From Campylobacter sp. (GTDB lineage Bacteria; Campylobacterota; Campylobacteria; Campylobacterales; Campylobacteraceae), in NCBI RefSeq assembly GCF_019423325.1, contig NZ_JAHZBQ010000001.1, forward strand, positions 1,003,369-1,067,368: a DNA stretch of 64,000 nt. Reading direction: 5' to 3'. Every line of letters begins with the position of its first letter. Positions within the stretch are counted from its first letter, which is position 1. Below the pieces are notes generated by a model, which worked only from the letters and a program-made list of their open reading frames with translations, was not told where the DNA came from and searched no databases. Below are positions 44,085 through 53,426 of this stretch, piece after piece. The position numbers and the translations under genes are program-made.

Positions 44085-44115
44085 GAAATTTTGCGTCGCA
44101 TTTTACGCAAATTTC
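44085..44115 (-). terminator. Possible terminator after ung
   Basis: GAAATTTTGCGT and ACGCAAATTTC form an almost perfect stem of 11 pairs with a short AT-rich loop, just after the ung stop on the minus strand. Weak evidence, no U run directly after it. Confidence 0.4.
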
Positions 44116-44128
44116 ATTTAAAATACAT

Positions 44129-44824
44129 TTAATCTGCGCCGTGATTTAGATCCCAATCGATCTCTCCCAGACCGTGCGCGCGCAGATATTCGTTGCATCT
44201 GCTAAAATGCTTGCAGCCGAAAAACGCTCCTCCTGCAAGCGGACTAGGATGCGCGGCGGTTAAAATGAGATGCCTCTGCGCATCGATCAGCGTAGATTTT
44301 GCTTTGGCGAAATTTCCCCACAGCATAAAGACTAAGCTTTGCCGCCTCGCGCTTAAAATTTTAATCACGGCGTCGGTGAAAATTTGCCAGCCGAAGCCGC
44401 TGTGCGAGTTCGCGCGGTTCGCGCCCACGCTAAGGCTCGCGTTAAGTAGCAGCACGCCCTGCTTCGCCCAGTAGCTCAGATCGCCGCTAGCAGGCTCGCT
44501 GATACCCAGATCGCTCTTAATCTCTTTGTAGATATTTACGAGGCTAGGCGGGATTCGCACGCCGCGCGGCACCGAAAAGCTAAGCCCCATCGCCTGATGC
44601 GCGCCGTGGTAGGGATCCTGCCCCAAAATCACCGCGCGTACCCGCTCAAACGGGGTGAGATTAAAGGCGTTAAAGATCAAATTTCCCGGCGGATAGACGA
44701 TCTCGCGCGCCTTTGCGGCGAGCAGATTTTCTTTGATCTTCGCAAAATACTCGCTTAAAAATTCCTCTCTAAGCGCCTCTTTCCAGCCGCTCTCGATCCT
44801 CACGTTGTCTAAATTTATCTGCAT
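44129..44824 (-). CDS. ung: Uracil-DNA glycosylase
   Basis: Removes uracil from DNA. Family 1 motifs: catalytic Asp in VILGQDPYHGAHQAMGLSFS, LLNASLSV, and the DNA-intercalation loop HPSPLAGGAFFGCKHFS. 231 residues. Monocistronic. Confidence 0.96.
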   Translation of the reverse strand: MQINLDNVRIESGWKEALREEFLSEYFAKIKENLLAAKAREIVYPPGNLIFNAFNLTPFERVRAVILGQDPYHGAHQAMGLSFSVPRGVRIPPSLVNIYKEIKSDLGISEPASGDLSYWAKQGVLLLNASLSVGANRANSHSGFGWQIFTDAVIKILSARRQSLVFMLWGNFAKAKSTLIDAQRHLILTAAHPSPLAGGAFFGCKHFSRCNEYLRAHGLGEIDWDLNHGAD

Positions 44825-44969
44825 ACCGACCCTTTAAATTTTAATAAATTAACGCTCTAATTTTACAATAAATTTTAAAAATAGTCTCGCTCGCACGCGC
44901 CGCTGCAATCAAAGGCAGATCGCCCGCGCTCTCTCGCCGCCAACCGATCCCGCCGATTTATAGGCGCCG

Positions 44970-45181
44970 CTACACGATCACGATCAAAAGCGCCATAAAC
45001 AGCAGCAGGGCGATCGTCTTTTTATTATCGTTAAGCAGGCTCTCGCGGCAAAAAACAAACAAAATCGCGTAGGCAAAAAGCGCGATTGCGAACTCCCACG
45101 GGTTATTATCTCTGAATTTTAACCTATAAGCGACCCGAAAGCTATATGCGAAAGCAGCGATAAAATTTGAGCCGGTTTCAT
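44970..45181 (-). pseudogene. Small membrane protein gene, apparently frameshifted
   Basis: From the ATG at 45181 the frame reads MKPAQILSLLSHIAFGSLIG and stops. The -1/+1 neighbouring frame then continues with RLKFRDNNPWEFAIALFA, YAILFVFCRESLLNDNKK and TIALLLFMALLIVIV, two clear hydrophobic helices with protein-like composition, to a stop at 44970. That second frame has no start of its own. A single indel near 45122 would join them into a ~70-residue two-helix protein. Alternatively the first part is non-coding. Confidence 0.4.
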
Positions 45182-45361
45182 GCTGTCTTTGCGATCTCCT
45201 ATTTTATGTAAAACCCATTATATCGTTATTTTATCTACTTCGATAAACGTCCGTAAGACTAAAGTCCAATCTTTCAAATCTTTAAATTTTATCCTAAAGG
45301 CTTTTAAATTTAGTTCGCAACGTTATATTAAATCGGTCGTAAGTAAATTTAGCGCACACTA

Positions 45362-45963
45362 TTAATACCCCATTTTATTTATTTGAATTATATTAAGTTC
45401 CGGATAAAAAATAACCTCGTGATCATAATCGCTCGGTTGTCCCGATTCGTGCTCTTTTTTGTGCCATATTCGCCTTTTATCGTTCACTATTGCCGTTATA
45501 TTTAAATTTTTGATCGAACCATATATCAAATACTCCCGACTGCCAGCATAATGATAAGACGGCATCGCCCACGATAGTTTAAATTCGTGCAAATTTGTAG
45601 TTTCAGCTATGCAATCGGATTGGAAACAAACTCGTAGCCCTCTTGCAACATTTTTTGTTGCGTCAAAACAAAAGGCTTATCCGCCTTTATAAAATGCGCG
45701 TAACAGATGCAAGTTTGCAATTTGTCCCTACAATGATAAGGAATGGCTTTTTTGCGATAAATGAGCAAAGTTTCTCCCTTCGTATTTGTTAAGGCTTCAA
45801 ATTTAGCCAAATCTCGATCTTTTACGTATGGAAATTTAGATAATGGCGAAATTTGAATAGCCAAATATATATACGCTATCAATAAGAAAAACAATATAGC
45901 AATTACAAGCATGGCGATCTTGATGACTTTCCACAATATTTTTAATATTTTTATTGTTTGCAT
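45362..45963 (-). pseudogene. Hypothetical membrane-anchored protein, frameshifted
   Basis: The first part (45607-45963) starts MQTIKILKILWKVIK with one membrane helix (residues 15-36), then a Cys-containing RDKLQTCICYAHFIK, and ends in SNPIA at a TAG. The next frame has no good start (first candidate TTG without an RBS) but is open across the stop and continues ETTNLHEFKLSWAMPSYHYA to NIIQINKMGY at 45362. Joining at 45605-45612 gives a coherent protein of about 200 residues, so a one-base indel is likely. Function not recognised. Low GC relative to neighbours. Confidence 0.6.
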
Positions 45964-46044
45964 TACAATTTAACTTCCCCTCTATTTTATAAATTTGCTG
46001 CGGTATTTATAAACCGCGCCGCCGATCTTAGCGGCCTTGAAATT

Positions 46045-46641
46045 TCATCGTACGAGCTTGCTTCTAAGGTCGTAATACGGATAATCCATCGCCGCAGCGG
46101 CGGTCTCGCGCGCAGAGGCGCCCGCGAATTTTTCGATCACGCAAAGTCCAAGCTCTATAGAGCTGCTCACGCCGCCTGCAGTGATGATCTCGCCTCCTGC
46201 GGGCAGGCTTTCGCGTACGAGCCGCTCGTGCACCACGTCCGCGCAGTAAGGCGCCAGCAGATCGTAGCAAAACGGGTGCGTGGTCGCGCGCCTACCTCGC
46301 AAAAACCCCGCCGCGCCCAGAAGCAGCGAACCGGTGCAAACGCTAAACTTATACTTCGCATCGCGCGCGGTCGCGAGCCACGAGATAAAGCCTGCATCGT
46401 CTTTAAGGCGGCGCGTCGCCGTACCGCCGGGCACAAAAACCGCATCAAAGCCGCCTAGATCCGTCGTGATCTCGCCCGCATCGATCGTAAGGCCGCCGCT
46501 GTCCGAAACCTGCCGCTCGCGCGAGCAAAACCTCATCTCAAGCTGCGGGCGGACGGCTTTGAGCCTTAGCATACAATCGTAAAATCCCACAAAATCGAGG
46601 TGCGTCTGTCCGCTGAACATCACAAGCGCTAGGTTTTTCAT
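46045..46641 (-). CDS. DJ-1/PfpI family protein
   Basis: From ATG 46641 (RBS AAAGGA) the protein is 198 residues: KNLALVMFSGQTHLDFVG, DAVFVPGGTATRRL, and the nucleophile elbow FSVCTGSLLLGAAGFL with the reactive Cys, followed by GGVSSSIELGL. It is like the isonitrile hydratase/ThiJ branch of the superfamily. A longer frame upstream to 46719 lacks support. The real activity (glyoxalase, hydratase, chaperone or protease) cannot be told from sequence. Confidence 0.87.
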   Translation of the reverse strand: MKNLALVMFSGQTHLDFVGFYDCMLRLKAVRPQLEMRFCSRERQVSDSGGLTIDAGEITTDLGGFDAVFVPGGTATRRLKDDAGFISWLATARDAKYKFSVCTGSLLLGAAGFLRGRRATTHPFCYDLLAPYCADVVHERLVRESLPAGGEIITAGGVSSSIELGLCVIEKFAGASARETAAAAMDYPYYDLRSKLVR

Positions 46642-46867
46642 GATCCGTCCTTTAAAATTTATCGCTCGCCCAAGCTTTCGGTTTGCCGCCGCTGCAATTC
46701 TCGGCGCCGTAAACCGCAAAATGCGCGGCGGCTAAAATTTTATACCGCAGGCCGCTAAAACTCGCTCAAACGAATTTTAAATTTTACCCGCATTGAAACT
46801 TGCAGAAATTTTACCGCATACCGGCGGAATTTTAAAATTTAAAAGCGGTTTAAATTTTGCGCGCCTT

Positions 46868-47614
46868 TTATTCCGCTTTACTCAGACTTGCAAAAGCTCG
46901 CACGCCCGCATAGTGCAGCCTTTTTGCAACATTCTCAAATTCTAAATTCCAAATCCCCTCGTCGTATTTCCATTCAAACGGCGTTTTGTAATTCGTCCAA
47001 ATTTCATACGCGCGTTCGTTTAGCCGCTCAATCAACGCAGAAATCCCTAAATCGCCGCCCGCTATCTCCATCATCAAATGCCAGTTGTCCAAATCGGCGG
47101 GATCTTCGGTGTGGATGGATTTTTCGCGCGGAAGATAATACACAAAATCGGCAGTATCGAAGGGAAATAAAGTATGGCACAGCGCAATGCCGTAAATATC
47201 TTGAGCAAATACTGTCGGAAGCTGCTCGTCCGAATAGCCGAAAGTCGAAACGTATAAAAAGCTGCGCAAAATGCCCGCTAAATTTCTGCAAACGGGCGCG
47301 AAGGCGTATCTCGATACTTGCTGCGTTAAGGCGCCGTTTCGAATAAAACTTATGGCGCTATCGATCTCTTTTCTTCTTGCTTGCACGTATTTTATCTTTT
47401 TAAATCGCCAAGCTTGCATCAGCTCCAAAGAACCGTCGATGGCTCGCAGATGCTTGTCTCTTTTTTCATCCGCCGTACCGCTTAGCTCCGCGATCCTCGC
47501 AGCGGCCTGCCTCCAAAATGGAATCAGGGTTTTTACCCACCCCAAGTAGCTCAGATAAAGCGCGTTCGGCTCCTCTTTTTCAAAAGCCGCTCTCATCTGC
47601 GTAAGTTTTATCAT
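46868..47614 (-). CDS. Hypothetical protein, 248 residues
   Basis: Not recognised. Soluble, helical at the N-terminus (LTQMRAAFEKEEPNALYLSYLGW), with several Trp and Tyr residues in the C-terminal half (ADFVYYLPREKSIHTED, TPFEWKYDEGIWNLEF). No signal peptide or metal motif. Composition matches the genome. It follows thyX on the same strand after about 35 bases and may be cotranscribed. Confidence 0.7.
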   Translation of the reverse strand: MIKLTQMRAAFEKEEPNALYLSYLGWVKTLIPFWRQAAARIAELSGTADEKRDKHLRAIDGSLELMQAWRFKKIKYVQARRKEIDSAISFIRNGALTQQVSRYAFAPVCRNLAGILRSFLYVSTFGYSDEQLPTVFAQDIYGIALCHTLFPFDTADFVYYLPREKSIHTEDPADLDNWHLMMEIAGGDLGISALIERLNERAYEIWTNYKTPFEWKYDEGIWNLEFENVAKRLHYAGVRAFASLSKAE

Positions 47615-47649
47615 CGCAAGCCTCTTATATCAAAATTTTACTTCGCTCG

Positions 47650-48288
47650 CTACTCCTCGTCCTGCGTCTTCTCTCCGCCCGCCATGCAGCTTTGGAATAT
47701 AAATTTATGCTCCTGCGGCAGCGCGTCATAAATTTTACCCGCAAGCTCGCGGATCTCCCAAAGTGCCGCCTTGCTAGAGCGCAAAGCGAGGAAGTTTTGC
47801 AAGCTGCGTGCGTTTATGCTCCAGCTAAGCTCGCTCTTGTAGCACTCTGGCAGGCAGTATTTGGCGATATCAAGGCTGATTGGGCTTTGTAAGATTATAC
47901 GCAGATTTTCAAGAGCCGCGATACTTGCGTTATCGACCGCTTCGTTGCCGGTAAGCACTATGTATCGCGCGGCGTTTTCGAAATCCCCTTGCGCGAAGCT
48001 GTCCTCGCCGCGCAATTCTTTGAGAGTGTAGCGAGTGGATTTTACGCTAAGGCTTGCTAAGCGGTGGCGCGCCAGCTCCTGAAGCAGCGCGCGCGAAATA
48101 CCGCTGATGTAGAAGTTGTAGTAGAGGTGTTCGAGCGTGCTTGAGTGCTTGAGCTGATTGCCTACGCGATCTATTAGCGCTAGGTCTTTGGCGCCGCCGC
48201 AATCGCCGCGCTCGAAGCTCTGCCAGCAGGTGCGGATCGCGTTTGAGCAAACCCAAAGCGGAGTGAAATTTAGAAGTTTGACTTGCAT
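47650..48288 (-). CDS. thyX: Flavin-dependent thymidylate synthase ThyX
   Basis: Makes dTMP from dUMP with FAD and methylene-THF. The ThyX motif RHRxxSxxxxSxR appears as ARHRLASLSVKSTRY; the dUMP-binding Arg/Ser of the C-terminal half lies in SWSINARSLQNFLALRSS. 212 residues, as in Campylobacter and Helicobacter, which lack ThyA. Confidence 0.94.
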   Translation of the reverse strand: MQVKLLNFTPLWVCSNAIRTCWQSFERGDCGGAKDLALIDRVGNQLKHSSTLEHLYYNFYISGISRALLQELARHRLASLSVKSTRYTLKELRGEDSFAQGDFENAARYIVLTGNEAVDNASIAALENLRIILQSPISLDIAKYCLPECYKSELSWSINARSLQNFLALRSSKAALWEIRELAGKIYDALPQEHKFIFQSCMAGGEKTQDEE

Positions 48289-48525
48289 GTTTTGCCTTTG
48301 GTTTTAAAATCTTTGGATGATTTTAGCGTTTCGGGACTTAAAATTTAGCAGGGCTCGGCATTTGTATTTTAAAATTTACATTCATCAAATTTACCTTGCA
48401 CCGAGATACAAGGTAAATTAGAATGAACTTAAGTGTATGAGATAAGAGAAATTTTAATATTGAAATAATATTAAAATCTTATTTTTCCTCGAGAAAAACT
48501 TTTTATCCTCTAAGCCTACGATTTT

Positions 48526-48925
48526 TTACTTCTGCCCTCCAGTAAAATATTTTTTACGCTCATTAAATCTATATTCTTCTAACCCCTTACTTGCATTTTC
48601 ACAATTCTTGTGCATTTTGCTTCCTTCCTCTATCTTATCCCAATCGCAATTCTTTTCTACCTCTTTAGCTTCCTCTATATGCTTTTCATAATATTCTACC
48701 GTCATAACTTTTATATCATTAACTGATTCTTTGGCGTTCACGCAATTTTTATAGGAATTGCTTCCGTCTTTTAAAGTATTGAAATCACACTTCGCTAAAA
48801 CCTCTTTGGCTTCGTCCAGATGCGCGTCGTAATACTCCTTGGTCTTTACCTCGGTATCGTCACCGCAACCAACTAATAAAGCAGCTAACACCCCCCCCCC
48901 AGAGGAACATTTTAGGATTTTTCAT
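48526..48925 (-). CDS. Phase-variable lipoprotein with two EexN-like repeats, out of frame here
   Basis: The best start is ATG 48925 with AAGGAG six bases upstream, reading MKNPKMFLW and then a run of ten G. With G10 the frame goes on to a stop after GGGVSCFISWLR. With 9 or 12 G it would join LAALLVGCGDD, a classic lipobox. The body has two tandem copies of about 42 residues, KEYYDAHLDEAKEV... KNCVNAKE and VEYYEKHIEEAKEV...KNCENASK, each with the Tyr-Tyr, Glu-Ala and paired Cys pattern of EexN (plasmid entry-exclusion) lipoproteins. A GTG start at 48891 inside the tract is unlikely. The gene is apparently OFF in this clone. Confidence 0.8.
48891..48900 (-). repeat. Homopolymer G10 (contingency tract)
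   Basis: Ten consecutive C on the plus strand, G on the coding strand, in the signal-peptide codons of the lipoprotein. Poly-G tracts of this length are the well-known phase-variation switches of Campylobacter. It is the only such long G/C tract I found in the window. Confidence 0.9.
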
Positions 48926-49092
48926 TTCATTCTCCTTGTTTGAAATTTATCGGTATTTTACTATCCGTTTACTTTAAAAATTTTGAATTACTGCCATTCT
49001 ACCTGCGCGGTAAACAAATTTAACGAAGCTTTGATACCGCCCTTAAGCTACATTTCGCTAAGATTGCGGCTAAATTTTAAAAAAGGTGCAAA

Positions 49093-50442
49093 ATGAATGA
49101 TAAATTTAGCAAAATCGGCTTCATCCTCGCAGTCGCGGGCAGCGCCGTAGGGCTCGGTAATGCGTGGAAATTCCCCACTTTAGTAGGCACCAACGGCGGC
49201 AGCGCATTTATCTTGCTATATCTTTTGCTGACGCTTTTGGTTAGCTTCGTGATTTTTTTAGCCGAGATCGTCATAGGCAGGCTAAGCGAAAGTGATCCAG
49301 TGCGCGCGTTTGAAAAGCTCGCGCCCTCATACAAAGGCGCATGGAAATACGCGGGATTTTTTATGATTAGTGCGCTTTTGATCTATGCTTTTTACAGCGT
49401 CGTAATGGGCTGGATCCTAAAATACGTGGTCTCAAGCGCTTTTTATCTGCCAAAAAGTATAGATGAAAGCGGCGCAGCGTTTAAAGCGCTTTTAGGCAGC
49501 GATTTTTTAAGCGTAGCGATGTGCTTTACTATAACGTCGGCATTTTGCTTTTTCATCGTATCTAAAGGTGTCAAAAGCGGCATCGAGCGACTTAATGTCT
49601 GGATGATGCCTGCGCTATTTATTTTGCTGGTTTTGATGCTAATTTACGCCGCGAGTTTCGATGGATTCGGACGTAGCGCAAAATTCTTGCTAGTGCCAGA
49701 TTTTTCCAAGCTTAATAAGGATAGTGTTCTTTCGGCGCTAGGACTTGCGTTTTTTACGCTTTCGCTTGGCGTTACTACGATTATAACCTATGCTGCAAGC
49801 CTGCCTGCGCGCACCAATATCCTAACCTCAAGCATAAATATCGTCTGCATTAATGTCCTAATCGGCGTGATGATGGGACTTATCGTCTTTACTTTCATCT
49901 TTGAATTCGGCGGCGATCCCAAAGCGCAAGGTCCTGGGCTAGTGTTTGTCTCGCTGGTGGTGCTTTTTTCAAAGCTCGGTGCGATCGGAAACATCCTAGC
50001 CTTTTTATTTTTTACCTCGCTGTTATTCGCGGCGATTACTTCTGCAATTTCGATGCTGGAGCCTGCGATTTATTATCTCGTAAACTCCCGCAAGCTAAGC
50101 CGCAAGCGCGCTTCACTTTTAGTTTTTGCCGTGACGTATGTTTTAGGGATATGCTGCATTTTGGGTTATTACGGGGGTACGAGCGAATATTTTAGCCTAG
50201 GTGGCAAGAGCTTTTTTGACGTGCTTGATTACCTGACCTCGAATATCTTAATGCCTCTTAGCGGCATAATCGTGGCGTTTTTCGTAGGGTTCGTGATAAA
50301 AAAACGAGCCGTCGAAATTCTACTGCGCCCATATATGGGACGAATGGGCTTTAAGCTGTGGTATTTCGTGCTACTGCGCTTCGTGGCGCCAGTCGCGATC
50401 GTAGTGATAGCGCTCAATCAGCTAAAAATTTTAAATTTTTAA
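49093..50442 (+). CDS. Sodium-dependent (NSS/SNF family) transporter, copy 1
   Basis: LeuT-fold Na+ symporter for amino acids or amines, 449 residues with about 12 helices. The N-terminal GFILAVAGSAVGLGNAWKFPTLVGTNGGSAF is the family signature in helix 1, with unwound substrate/Na+ site. KGVKSGIERLNVWMMPALF and LTSSINIVCINVLIGVMMGLIVFTFIFEF follow. An AAAAGG site lies before the ATG. Copy 2 at 51220 is its paralog. Substrate not predictable. Confidence 0.92.
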   Translation: MNDKFSKIGFILAVAGSAVGLGNAWKFPTLVGTNGGSAFILLYLLLTLLVSFVIFLAEIVIGRLSESDPVRAFEKLAPSYKGAWKYAGFFMISALLIYAFYSVVMGWILKYVVSSAFYLPKSIDESGAAFKALLGSDFLSVAMCFTITSAFCFFIVSKGVKSGIERLNVWMMPALFILLVLMLIYAASFDGFGRSAKFLLVPDFSKLNKDSVLSALGLAFFTLSLGVTTIITYAASLPARTNILTSSINIVCINVLIGVMMGLIVFTFIFEFGGDPKAQGPGLVFVSLVVLFSKLGAIGNILAFLFFTSLLFAAITSAISMLEPAIYYLVNSRKLSRKRASLLVFAVTYVLGICCILGYYGGTSEYFSLGGKSFFDVLDYLTSNILMPLSGIIVAFFVGFVIKKRAVEILLRPYMGRMGFKLWYFVLLRFVAPVAIVVIALNQLKILNF

Positions 50443-50516
50443 ATTTTGCAAAGCTGATGGACAACATGGATTTAAAATTTGGCGCTGAAGCAGCCTAAAA
50501 ACGACGCGCCAAATTT

Positions 50517-50720
50517 CATAGCGAGTCTCGCGGCAATCCGTGAGCGGCCATGGCGGCTGTCAAAAATCGCGCCTGGAATTTGATGGCTAGATAAGAGCAT
50601 GCGGCAACCGCAATCAGCCTTCGGCGTGACTGCGCTAATCCGCGCGGCAACCTGCGCAAGACCGCGGCAAAGACGCCTTAGCGCAGCCGCGTCTGATCAC
50701 GCTGCGGAATTTTAAAATTC
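50517..50720. repeat. 204-bp direct repeat, copy 1
   Basis: Matches 50983-51186 over 204 bases with no gaps and 14 mismatches by my count. It includes GTGAGCGGCCATGGCGGC and a 60-base block with perfect identity (about 50643-50700). Confidence 0.9.
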
Positions 50721-50982
50721 TAAACCTAGACGGTCGGTGCGTAGCCGCCGCGATAGTTTATGACGTGGTCTATGCAATCTGCCGCAGAAGTGGCGCGTAA
50801 AATTTTGTGGTGACCCGCGCGACATCGCGCTTGGAATTTTAAAATTTAGCGCTAAAGCGACGCGCAAGCCCGCGATCCGTCTAATAGACGACCGATCCGT
50901 CAGAACAGCGCAGGGATCACATATTGCGGCTTGAAATTTTAAAATTTTACGCTCTGACGGCTCGGAGCGATAGGCAAAATTC

Positions 50983-51186
50983 CATAGCGAGCCTCACGGC
51001 GATCCGTGAGCGGCCATGGCGGCTGTCAAAAATCGCGCTTGGAATTTTACGTCTAGATAGGAGCATGCGGCGACCGCAATCAGCCTTCGGCGTGACCGCG
51101 CTAACCTGCGCGGCAACCTGCGCAAGACCGCGGCAAAGACGCCTTAGCGCAGCCGCGTCTGATCACGCTATGGAATTTTAAAATTC
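50983..51186. repeat. 204-bp direct repeat, copy 2
   Basis: Second copy, 466 bases after copy 1, ending 33 bases before the transporter ATG. Its end GGAATTTTAAAATTC is an RAATTY-containing palindrome also found in copy 1. Confidence 0.9.
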
Positions 51187-51219
51187 CGTAGCTTTAAAAT
51201 TTAAAAAATCGGAGCGAAA

Positions 51220-52563
51220 ATGAACGATAAATTTAGCAAAATCGGCTTCATACTTGCCGTCGCAGGCGGCGCGGTGGGGCTTGGCAACGCATGGAAATTC
51301 CCCACCCTCGTGGGTCAAAACGGCGGCAGCGCCTTCGTGCTTTTATACCTCGCGCTCACGCTGGGCGTGGGCTTTAGCATATTTCTAGCCGAGATGGCAC
51401 TAGGCAGGCTAAGTGGGCGGGATCTGCCGAGCGCGTACGAGACGCTGGCGCCGCGCTGCGGGCGTAAATGGCGCGCGGGAGGCGTTTTCATCGCGGGCGG
51501 CATGCTGGTGCTGTCCTTTTACCTCGTCATCCTCGGCTGGGTGATCCGCTACATATTTTTGGGCTTTTCTCCGCTGCCTGCAACCGCCGAGGAAGCGGGC
51601 GCCGTATTTGACGATCTCATCTCGCATTCGCTAGCCACGAGCCTCGGCTTTTACGCACTTGCGCTCGTGCTGACGCTATCCGTCGTCGCGCGCGGCATCA
51701 AAAGCGGTATCGAGCGGCTCAACGTCGTGATGATGCCGCTGCTTTTCGTGCTGCTGCTCGCGATGCTTGCGTATGCGTGCACGATGCAGGGCTTCGGCGC
51801 GGCGGCGAAATTTCTTTTTTACCCCGACTTCGGCAAAATCACCGTTAACTCCGTCCTCTCCGCGCTCGGGCTCGCGCTCTTTACCCTGTGCGTGGGCGTC
51901 GGCTGTATCGCGGCATACGCAGCGTCTCTTAGCGAGGGAGTGCGGCTCGTGCGAAGCTCGGTAAACATCGTATTTATCAACATCGCGATCGGGCTGATGA
52001 TGGGGCTCATCGTCTTTACCTTCATCTTCGAATTCCGCGCCGATCCCGCGCAGGGTGCGGGGCTTGTGTTCGTATCGCTCACTACGATGTTTGCAAAAAT
52101 GGGGCTAGCGGGGCAGGTGCTTGAAGTCGCGTTTTTCGTCTCGCTCTTTTTCGCAGGGATCACGAGCGCTGTTTCTATGATCGAGCCTTTCGTCTTCTAT
52201 CTCATCGGCAGGTTTAAAATTTCGCGCCTGCGCGCAGTTTGCATCTCGGGGTGCGTCATAGCGGTGCTAGGCGCATGCTCGCTGCTATCAATGCACGCGG
52301 ATTATGCGAGCAGGTTTAAGCTTTTCGGCGCGAGCTTTTTTGACTGCTTGGACTTCGTAAGCTCAAACGTCATGCTGCCCCTCGGCGCGCTAACCTCGGC
52401 GATCTTCGTGGGCTTTGTGATGGATGCACAGCGTCTGCGCGGGCTTTTCGGCGCCGATATGGGCGAGCTCGGATTTAAAATTTGGTACTTTTCGCTGCGC
52501 TTCGTAGCGCCCGTCGCGATCGTGATCATAATGGCAAATCTGCTGTTTTTCGGCGGGAAGTAG
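51220..52563 (+). CDS. Sodium-dependent (NSS/SNF family) transporter, copy 2
   Basis: 447 residues, paralogous to copy 1 over its length; the first 16 residues MNDKFSKIGFILAVAG are identical. GLGNAWKFPTLVGQNGGSAF, ARGIKSGIERLNVVMMPLLF and RSSVNIVFINIAIGLMMGLIVF repeat the family motifs. Its third codon positions are more GC-rich than those of copy 1. RBS GGAGCG before the ATG. Confidence 0.92.
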   Translation: MNDKFSKIGFILAVAGGAVGLGNAWKFPTLVGQNGGSAFVLLYLALTLGVGFSIFLAEMALGRLSGRDLPSAYETLAPRCGRKWRAGGVFIAGGMLVLSFYLVILGWVIRYIFLGFSPLPATAEEAGAVFDDLISHSLATSLGFYALALVLTLSVVARGIKSGIERLNVVMMPLLFVLLLAMLAYACTMQGFGAAAKFLFYPDFGKITVNSVLSALGLALFTLCVGVGCIAAYAASLSEGVRLVRSSVNIVFINIAIGLMMGLIVFTFIFEFRADPAQGAGLVFVSLTTMFAKMGLAGQVLEVAFFVSLFFAGITSAVSMIEPFVFYLIGRFKISRLRAVCISGCVIAVLGACSLLSMHADYASRFKLFGASFFDCLDFVSSNVMLPLGALTSAIFVGFVMDAQRLRGLFGADMGELGFKIWYFSLRFVAPVAIVIIMANLLFFGGK

Positions 52564-53054
52564 GAAGCGAACGGAATAGATAGGAGCGAGCGAAATTTCA
52601 CGCGATAAATCATGCGGCAGATTTGCGCGGCGAAGCGGCACGCGGGGATCGCGAGCTAATTTGCGACGTTTAGGCGGCTCGGCTCAATCGCGTGCTACGA
52701 TCCGCAAAGCGCCGGAGCAAAGGGCTTTGCGCAATGAAATTTCATGCGGTAAATCTTGCACAGTAAAATTAAAGCGTAAAATTTTACGCCTCGTTTCGTA
52801 ACAAAAAGAGCCCAAACGCGCCTCTAGATTTAAAATTTACGCGTTGAAATTTCGCAATCCTCTCGGCAAAGCTTAAAAGCATTAAAATTTTACTACCTGC
52901 CAGCATAACGAGCGCCGAAATGCGCCGTAGAAGCAGCGGGCTTACTTTGAAGATGCGACGAAGATTTTGCGGGTGCGGCCTAAACGGCTAGCGGCGCGCA
53001 GTTGGGCCGAATGAACCCGTTTTAAAGCCGCACGGTTTAGCTATGCCTAGCGCG
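52564..53054. other. Intergenic region with no gene recognised
   Basis: Mixed composition with short internal similarities (two GAAATTTCA-C/T-GCG-ATAAATC segments near 52595 and 52737). No convincing frame or RNA. Confidence 0.5.
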
Positions 53055-53426
53055 CTAGCATTTGCCTGCTTTTTTAAGCAGAGCGTTGCAGTTACCGCCT
53101 TTGCCGCTTCCCGTACTACCCGCTGCTCCGACGATTTTCGTGCAAAGCACGTCAGAATCAACTACTATAACGGATGAAAAATAGCAACGATACAAATCCC
53201 CGTTTTTGCTCCTGACCTTATAATGTACTGAGTCAATCTCACTTTTTACTGAATCAGGCACAACCGTTAGATTTGATTTATCTATACCAGTTGCCATTTC
53301 AGCGCGATCTAAGAGTGTCGCTTCACTAGTCATCGGCTTTTTTATAAAACCACAACCACCTAAGACGGAAGCGGCTGCAAAAGACACAGCTAAAGTAAAA
53401 AGGCTTTTTGAAACCAGATATTTCAT
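53055..53426 (-). CDS. Lipoprotein of unknown function
   Basis: 123 residues. Signal with LAVSFAAASVLGGC, lipobox LGGC and lipidated Cys25. The mature part is a small alpha/beta unit (VKSEIDSVHYKVRSKNGDLYRCYFSSVIVVDSDVLC) with a Gly-rich tail and two Cys near the end (GGNCNALLKKAGKC). RBS AAAAGGAAAAACG. No family assigned. Confidence 0.8.
   Translation of the reverse strand: MKYLVSKSLFTLAVSFAAASVLGGCGFIKKPMTSEATLLDRAEMATGIDKSNLTVVPDSVKSEIDSVHYKVRSKNGDLYRCYFSSVIVVDSDVLCTKIVGAAGSTGSGKGGNCNALLKKAGKC

Larger units (their letters stand above)
50443..51219. other. Intergenic region carrying a 204-bp direct repeat
   Basis: Besides the two repeat copies it has short repeated words around CGATCCGTC and CTCTGACGG. 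A plus-strand frame at 50924-51181 is inside repeat copy 2, has no RBS or protein-like pattern, and is not called. Confidence 0.6.

Noticed and set aside
50924..51181. 85-residue plus-strand frame before the second NSS transporter
   Set aside because: It lies largely inside a non-coding direct repeat, with no RBS and an arginine-rich, shadow-like composition.
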